Positions 59,437 through 64,000 of a stretch of DNA of 64,000 nucleotides are shown piece by piece (position 1 is the stretch's first letter; the number at the start of each line of letters is the position of its first letter). Below the pieces are notes generated by a model. The model had not been told where the DNA came from and did no database searches. It saw only the letters and a program-made list of their open reading frames with translations. The position numbers and the translations under genes were made by a program. The stretch is from Candidatus Omnitrophota bacterium (GTDB lineage: Bacteria > Hinthialibacterota > Hinthialibacteria > Hinthialibacterales > Hinthialibacteraceae), in the NCBI GenBank assembly GCA_003598175.1, contig QZKN01000065.1, positions 1-64,000 on the forward strand. Direction: 5' to 3'.

Positions 59437-60498
59437 TTATTTGTTGCCCAGGATTGCCTCTTCATCAAACACGGCATGCATGATGGCGGTGCGGTTGTCG
59501 GTGGTGTAAATGACGTGAATTTTTTTGTCGCGGGTTTGGATGGCGTAGGGATAGGCGAAGGTGTTGTCGCCTTCCGCAATGGTACGGCGATAAGGGTAAC
59601 TTTTATCGTTGTCGGTGGAAATGGCGACAGCCAACGGGGTTCTGTCATTCATGTTGTCGTTATAAACAAGCAAGAGATGACCGTTGTGGAGTTTGATAAA
59701 ATCCACGGCGGCGTTGGGATTGAGAAATGGAGTCGGTTTCGCATCACTCCATGTCCACCCGCCGTCGTGGGATTCGGCGCGGAGAAGATAACCGTCGTCC
59801 GTGGGTTCATAATTGCCGCCGCGGCGGATGTAGCAAATCAAATCATCGTCGTTGATTTGGACGACTTGCGCCTGCAGGTTGCCCATCGGCGAACGAATGA
59901 AATCGGTTTTGCTCCATGTTTTCGTTTTGGGATTGTAGCGCATGAAAAAGGAGAAGGTATCGGCTCCCGTCTGTTCGGTGTCTTCGCCGGTTTCGAGATA
60001 GAGCGGCAGGAGATAATCGCCGTTGTTGAGAACGATGGGTTGGCCGCGAACCATCGTGCCCAGTTCGAAGGTCAGCATAAACGAATCCGACCAGGTCTGC
60101 GCGCCGTCCTTGGATATTTTAGCCTTGACGCGGGAGGTGGACCAGGTGTCGCCGTAACGATTTACATAAAAGAGCCAAACCTTCCCATCCGGCGCTTGCC
60201 AGACGACCGGATTGCCTTCGGAACGGTCGGGCGTGTCGGCGATGATTTGCGGGAAGGACCATTCCGATTCGCCGGCTTTGAGGCGGGAACCGTAAACGGC
60301 GGTGTCGGTGGTGTATTCGCCCGATCCGCCGTAATACGAGATGTATAAATCCCCGTTCTGCAGTTCGGTAATGGAGGCGGGGTGTTTATAGGGGCCGGGA
60401 TGGGCGGAATCGAAGACGCGGGTAATGCGGATATCTTCGCCTACGGCTGTCAGCGACAGGATTGCGAAAAGACTGCTCAAGATTAATATTTTTTTCAT
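59437..60498 (-). CDS. Secreted BNR-repeat sialidase-like protein
   Basis: 353 residues: signal peptide (MKKILILSSLFAILSLTAVG), then a six-bladed propeller with ASITELQNGDLYISYYGG and the Asp boxes SKDGAQTWSD and SHDGGWTWSD. Basic residues in blades (RSEGNPVV, MVRGQP, RRGGNYEP) could form the arginine cluster of exo-sialidases. The true substrate may be sialic acid or another sugar. It follows the ABC ATPase gene by 19 bp, so may be part of that operon. Confidence 0.82.
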   Translation of the reverse strand: MKKILILSSLFAILSLTAVGEDIRITRVFDSAHPGPYKHPASITELQNGDLYISYYGGSGEYTTDTAVYGSRLKAGESEWSFPQIIADTPDRSEGNPVVWQAPDGKVWLFYVNRYGDTWSTSRVKAKISKDGAQTWSDSFMLTFELGTMVRGQPIVLNNGDYLLPLYLETGEDTEQTGADTFSFFMRYNPKTKTWSKTDFIRSPMGNLQAQVVQINDDDLICYIRRGGNYEPTDDGYLLRAESHDGGWTWSDAKPTPFLNPNAAVDFIKLHNGHLLLVYNDNMNDRTPLAVAISTDNDKSYPYRRTIAEGDNTFAYPYAIQTRDKKIHVIYTTDNRTAIMHAVFDEEAILGNK

Positions 60499-60517
60499 TT
60501 TTACAATTCCCTTTGAA

Positions 60518-61177
60518 TTATGAATTCATGATCCGCCCCTGGCTGAGATGAATGATGCGACCCGCATGAGCATCCGCGATGGTTCCATGCGTCACGACGA
60601 TCACCGTTCCCCCCTCGCGATGAAAATCCACCAGATATCCCATCGCTTCGGCGGCGTTGTCGGGATCGAGATTCCCCGTCGGTTCGTCAGCGAGTATGAG
60701 TTTGGGCCGATTCAGCAGAGCGCGCGCGATGGCGGCGCGTTGTTTCTCTCCCGCGCTCAATTCCGACGGTTTGTGGGTTTCGCGATCAAGGAGGCGCAGG
60801 CGTTCCAACAATTCGCGCGCCTCTTCCGGCCGCGCCCGCTTCACACCCGCGCCGGTGGGGAGCAAAACATTGTCGATTACGCTCAAATACGGAACCAGAT
60901 GAAACATTTGAAACACGAAGCCGACATGTTCCGCGCGGAATCGCGCCCGCTCCGCCTCGCTCATCGCATAAATATCTCTCCCGTCGATGACGACGCGGCC
61001 TTTCGACGGTCTCAACATACCGCCGATTGAAAGCAGAAGCGTGGTTTTCCCGCTGCCGCTGTGCCCGCGAACGACCAGAAACTCGCCGGTCTTGACCTGC
61101 AGGTTGATGTCGTCGAGCGCTTTGAGCGCGCCGGTTTTCGTCGGATAAATTTTACTGATCTGTTCCAATGCAACCAT
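60518..61177 (-). CDS. ABC transporter ATP-binding protein (LolD/MacB type)
   Basis: 219 residues: Walker A VVRGHSGSGKTTLLLSIGG, Q-loop in FVFQMFHLVPYLSVIDNVLLP, signature PSELSAGEKQRAAIARALLNRPKLILADEPTGNLDPDNA with Walker B, and the H-loop VTHGTIAD. The GNLDP D-loop places it with the MacB/LolD/FtsE group that energises FtsX-fold permeases rather than importing solutes. Partner permease lies 17 bp upstream. Confidence 0.95.
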   Translation of the reverse strand: MVALEQISKIYPTKTGALKALDDINLQVKTGEFLVVRGHSGSGKTTLLLSIGGMLRPSKGRVVIDGRDIYAMSEAERARFRAEHVGFVFQMFHLVPYLSVIDNVLLPTGAGVKRARPEEARELLERLRLLDRETHKPSELSAGEKQRAAIARALLNRPKLILADEPTGNLDPDNAAEAMGYLVDFHREGGTVIVVTHGTIADAHAGRIIHLSQGRIMNS

Positions 61178-61194
61178 GATTTTTTCCTTTTATA

Positions 61195-62340
61195 TTATTC
61201 CGCCCGCAATGTTTCCGCCGGATCCTGCGTCACCGCGATCATGGCCGGAATAAACGCGGACAAGGCGGCAAAAGCAGGCGCGGCGAACAGCGCCCAAACC
61301 AGGAGGCTGTAAATGGGTTGAATGGCTTTTGCCGTTACCTGGAAAATCTTCGGGCCGTATTGCAACGAAAAGCCGGTTCCGACATAAAAACCGACGATCG
61401 CGCCGATGATTCCGACTAAAATCGCTTTTCCCAAAAACAGCGCGGCAATTTTGGCGGAACCATATCCCAACGCCCGCATGATGCCGATCTCCTGCCGGCG
61501 TTCGCGGGTATTCAGCATCGCCAGCGCCCCGATCCAAATCGCGCACACAACAACGACAAACGGCAAAATAAGCGCAAAATACCCTTCCACCATTCTTCGC
61601 TGATTTTCACGCGCTTTCGCGATGGCGCGAATTTGAATCACTTTCGCCTCGGGCAGCAATTGCGTCAGCTGTTCGCGCAGCAAATCGCGGGAATCGACGC
61701 CGGGAAGGTAACAATGGCATTCCAGCGCCTCGATTTCATTGATCCGGCCTTCCATATTCAATAACTTTTGCACGTCGTGCAGCTCGCCGAAAATTCGGAT
61801 GTCATCGATGCTGCCGCTTTCCGGCAGGCACTTTACAATGGTGAATGATTGTCCCAACAGATCAATCGTGTCATTCTGCTTCAAATTCATGACTTGTGCT
61901 AATTCATACCCGACGTAGACCGTTCCCGGTTCGATGGTAAACGTCATCGACGGCTTTTTCATATGGATCGGCGCCACTTCCGCCGTGATCCCGGTCAACA
62001 GCACATCATGTCCTTGCCACTGCACTTTCTTATGCAGCGTGGCTTTGAGATGATTGTAATATATGTCATGTTGCGTCACGAATCGGTTGACGTATTCTTC
62101 CGGCATCACTTGATCGGAAAAACCGGTCGTCCAGAATTGATTCATGTCGGTTTCTTTGGGAATGATGCGCAGGTTATACCCGATATCCCGCATCAGTCGA
62201 GTGGTTTCCCGATTGGAGGCTTCGCCGGCCGTGAAAAAAGTGATAAAAAAGGCGACCGCCGTGGCGATGGCCAAAACACTCAACAAAAAATTCAATTTCC
62301 GATGAATCAGTTCCTTACAAATCAGAGAAACGATAGACAT
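61195..62340 (-). CDS. FtsX/MacB-type ABC permease
   Basis: 381 residues: first helix after ICKELIHRKLNFLLSVLAIATAVAFFITFF, a long periplasmic domain (about residues 45-240), then three C-terminal helices with MLNTRERRQEIGIMRALGYGSAKIAALFLGKAILVGIIGAIVGFYVG. This topology, with four helices and a large outer domain, is a mechanotransmission-type permease for lipoprotein, peptide or lipid extraction. The start at 62340 is chosen because the longer frame has no ribosome site. Confidence 0.92.
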   Translation of the reverse strand: MSIVSLICKELIHRKLNFLLSVLAIATAVAFFITFFTAGEASNRETTRLMRDIGYNLRIIPKETDMNQFWTTGFSDQVMPEEYVNRFVTQHDIYYNHLKATLHKKVQWQGHDVLLTGITAEVAPIHMKKPSMTFTIEPGTVYVGYELAQVMNLKQNDTIDLLGQSFTIVKCLPESGSIDDIRIFGELHDVQKLLNMEGRINEIEALECHCYLPGVDSRDLLREQLTQLLPEAKVIQIRAIAKARENQRRMVEGYFALILPFVVVVCAIWIGALAMLNTRERRQEIGIMRALGYGSAKIAALFLGKAILVGIIGAIVGFYVGTGFSLQYGPKIFQVTAKAIQPIYSLLVWALFAAPAFAALSAFIPAMIAVTQDPAETLRAE

Positions 62341-62494
62341 TTGATCTCTCCAAAAATCGAATGGAAGTTCGTGCAATCAATAAAAGAGCGCTCTCTTTCA
62401 ACCCTGCATGATCGTGTACATACAAACCATTATGATACACACAAAAGCGTATCGATTTCAGGTATGCGGCCAGCCTTTTGCCGGTCTCGTCCAA

Positions 62495-63520
62495 TCATGT
62501 GAGTATGGTAAAGCGCTTGCAGCAATCCTTACAAAAATCATGTAAGCAACCGGTTTCAAACGAACGCCGAAAATCAACATAGGATTTTCGATTCCAAATG
62601 TTGGCAAACGATTCGTCCTGAATCCGGCCAAATACCAACCGCTGATATTCACGTTCTTCGCCTTTTGCGAAATAGGTTACATCGGCAACAGGAAGATTCA
62701 TAAATACGCAGGGAGAGACCGCGCCGTCTGCGGATACAAACAACGCGCGCCGCACATTCTCCGTGCAAACCGTTTGCGGACGGTTTGGATGAGCAAGATA
62801 ATAATGAATTGGCAAATCGTTTTTCCGCCCTTCTTCCACCACCGAATCGAGCAGCGAATTCAATGCATTCCATTCCTCATCCGTTTCGGGAAATACCATT
62901 TCCACCGCCACTTCGCGCGATGGCGCAAAATCCAGCGTGGTAATCACGAGTTGGTGAATGCCCTTTCCCTTTAATAAGGAAAGTATTTTTTTCACTTCGT
63001 CCAATTGGGATCGAAGCAACAGATACGCAATATGGATCGCCGGATTACCGGTGTTTTTTTCTTTTTTCATTTGATTCAAGGTTCGAATCGCAGCCAGGAT
63101 TTGCTCGAACGATGTTCCACGGCGAATGGAATCATTGGTTTCATTGGCACATGCCAACGAAAAGGCGAGAATGTCGATTCCGGAATCCACGATTCGCGCG
63201 AGGGTATCTTCTTTCATTTGTTTTCCGTTTGAAGTCGTTCCCACCAAACAACCGGCTTGCTTCGCCAGAGAAACCAGGGTGAAAAAATCCGGGTGTAGAA
63301 AGGGCTCGCCCCATCCTTGCAAATAAGCCAATTGGGATTTTTTTAGGGCCGGCAGCAACCTACGATAAATATCCATCGTCATGAAACGTTGTTTCCATGC
63401 TTCCCGATAAACGGTATGGGGACAATACTCACAGTTCGCATTGCAATGCGAGCTGATCTCGATTTGAGTCCAATCCGTTTTCGGGATACGTAAGGAGTGT
63501 AGCCAATTCAACATAATCAT
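62495..63520 (-). CDS. Radical SAM protein with SPASM-like tail
   Basis: 341 residues. The cluster motif is CNANCEYC in IEISSHCNANCEYCPHTVYRE, followed by LAYLQGWGEPFLHPDFF and CLVGTTSNGKQM. The C-terminus carries further cysteines, TVCTENVRRALFVSADGAVSPCVFMN and CLHDFCKDCCKRF, resembling a SPASM/Twitch domain. Substrate unknown. It is co-directional with the ABC genes downstream; a gap of 154 bp separates it from the permease and contains only a ten-codon frame. Confidence 0.85.
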   Translation of the reverse strand: MIMLNWLHSLRIPKTDWTQIEISSHCNANCEYCPHTVYREAWKQRFMTMDIYRRLLPALKKSQLAYLQGWGEPFLHPDFFTLVSLAKQAGCLVGTTSNGKQMKEDTLARIVDSGIDILAFSLACANETNDSIRRGTSFEQILAAIRTLNQMKKEKNTGNPAIHIAYLLLRSQLDEVKKILSLLKGKGIHQLVITTLDFAPSREVAVEMVFPETDEEWNALNSLLDSVVEEGRKNDLPIHYYLAHPNRPQTVCTENVRRALFVSADGAVSPCVFMNLPVADVTYFAKGEEREYQRLVFGRIQDESFANIWNRKSYVDFRRSFETGCLHDFCKDCCKRFTILT

Positions 63521-63555
63521 TAAAACAACCTGCTAGAAATATAAAAATGTAATAT

Positions 63556-63579
63556 GCAGACAGGATGTCCGCGCTCCGG
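63556..63579. repeat. Dispersed repeat, inverse copy of the 30.8-kb element
   Basis: The minus strand reads GGAGCGCGGACATCCTGTC, related to GGGAGCGCGGACGTCCCGTC at 30830. Confidence 0.5.
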
Positions 63580-63584
63580 TTTTT

Positions 63585-64000
63585 CTATCCCCGATCGGAG
63601 TTCGCCAGCCAACTTTTTTCGCCGCTCACGTGATAATGAGCCAGCTCCGCCGCGCCCATCAACGACGAGTTTTCCCGCAAGACATAGTCATATTCACCCA
63701 TCCATTCCTTCTTGCAACGAATAAACGCATCGGACAGTCCACCGCCGGTAAGGTGAATGCGTGTGGATAACGGAATTTTCCGCGACATTTCATCGAGATG
63801 GCGCGCCATATATTTATTGTTGTCGCGAATCATCGCCAACAGCATTCTTTCCCGGGTCGTGTCCAAATCCAACCGGCAAAACGCGGCGAACCGTTCTTCG
63901 GCGCTATACCGATCTCCTGCTAGATACACTTCATAATCCGGCAGCGTCCATGACTGCCCGTCCGCAAAGTATTGGGTGATCACGTGCGGAACATAATGGG
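63585..64000 (-). CDS. 3' end of an FGGY-like sugar kinase (runs off the window)
   Basis: The frame stays open to the right edge, so the gene begins beyond position 64000. The visible C-terminus (HYVPHVITQYFADGQSWTLPDYEVYLAGD ... TRIHLTGGGLSDAFIRCKKEWMGEYDYVLRENSSLMGAAELAHY) has the LTGGG adenosine motif and the GAAELA helix of ASKHA-type kinases. Identification as FGGY is from the C-terminal third only. It lies 64 bp upstream of the radical SAM gene on the same strand. Confidence 0.6.
   Translation of the reverse strand, partial: HYVPHVITQYFADGQSWTLPDYEVYLAGDRYSAEERFAAFCRLDLDTTRERMLLAMIRDNNKYMARHLDEMSRKIPLSTRIHLTGGGLSDAFIRCKKEWMGEYDYVLRENSSLMGAAELAHYHVSGEKSWLANSDRG

Noticed and set aside
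62376-62494. A RiPP precursor peptide between the radical SAM and permease genes
   Set aside because: Only a ten-codon frame exists there, without leader-like sequence or a ribosome site.
1-64000. tRNA or rRNA genes
   Set aside because: I looked in the gaps for cloverleaf-like segments with TTCRANNC arms and CCA ends and saw none I could support.

Overview
The window is bacterial, close to balanced in base composition by eye, and gene-dense on both strands. It reads like a heterotroph of the Planctomycetota/PVC group or of a candidate phylum such as Sumerlaeota or Hydrogenedentota. The grounds are repeated DUF1080 proteins, a Tat-exported sulfatase, DUF4091/GH123-like and GH29 glycosidases, pseudopilins carrying a long FTLIELLIVV helix, an ECF sigma factor paired with a FecR-type anti-sigma, and many short dispersed palindromic repeats. 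The phylum is an inference from gene content; there is no rRNA or ribosomal marker here.

Layout. 0-3 kb: 3' remnant of a large DUF4011-type helicase/nuclease and two orphan toxin-antitoxin halves. 2.7-10.2 kb (leftward): a carbohydrate operon of class III aminotransferase, FGGY kinase, fucose/arabinose isomerase-like enzyme, sodium:solute symporter and amidohydrolase. 10.3-11.7 kb: queF-bioB. 12-17.5 kb: membrane protein pair, hicBA with a nonsense-mutated hicA, then ECF sigma / anti-sigma / pseudopilin. 17.6-24.8 kb: secreted polysaccharide-degrading proteins. 25-27.6 kb: neuA-neuC-like nonulosonate genes and a ParE-type toxin-antitoxin pair. 27.8-30.7 kb: two radical SAM enzymes, one apparently under an adjacent MarR regulator.

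31-42 kb holds a complete-looking but unusual type III-A CRISPR-Cas locus, all leftward: cas10-csm2-csm3-csm4-cas6, a 29-repeat array, then cas1-cas2 and a CARF-HEPN (Csm6-like) RNase. No csm5 is present. Csm2 carries an N-terminal zinc ribbon. The old (trailer) end of the array is invaded by a C/G-rich palindromic element that recombined into the repeats. The leader has a near-consensus promoter on the minus strand. Most spacers read as sense coding sequence on the plus strand, so the crRNAs are antisense to likely phage mRNA. Cas10 keeps both HD and GGDD motifs and the effector keeps a HEPN motif, so an RNA-sensing, cyclic-oligoadenylate-signalling system is predicted. Upstream on the same strand lie DUF4160/DUF2442 small genes and a HerA ATPase coupled to a HAS-barrel protein.

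45-64 kb: an FAD-linked oxidase, a TPR protein, a stand-alone IMP cyclohydrolase domain, a secreted TolB-like protein, GH29 fucosidase, tandem DUF1080, a clan-A-like glycosidase, a zinc-ribbon microprotein, the agmatine-to-putrescine pair aguB/aguA, VapBC, a retropepsin-like protease, and a leftward cluster of sialidase-like protein, ABC ATPase, FtsX-type permease, radical SAM protein and the 3' end of a sugar kinase that runs off the window.
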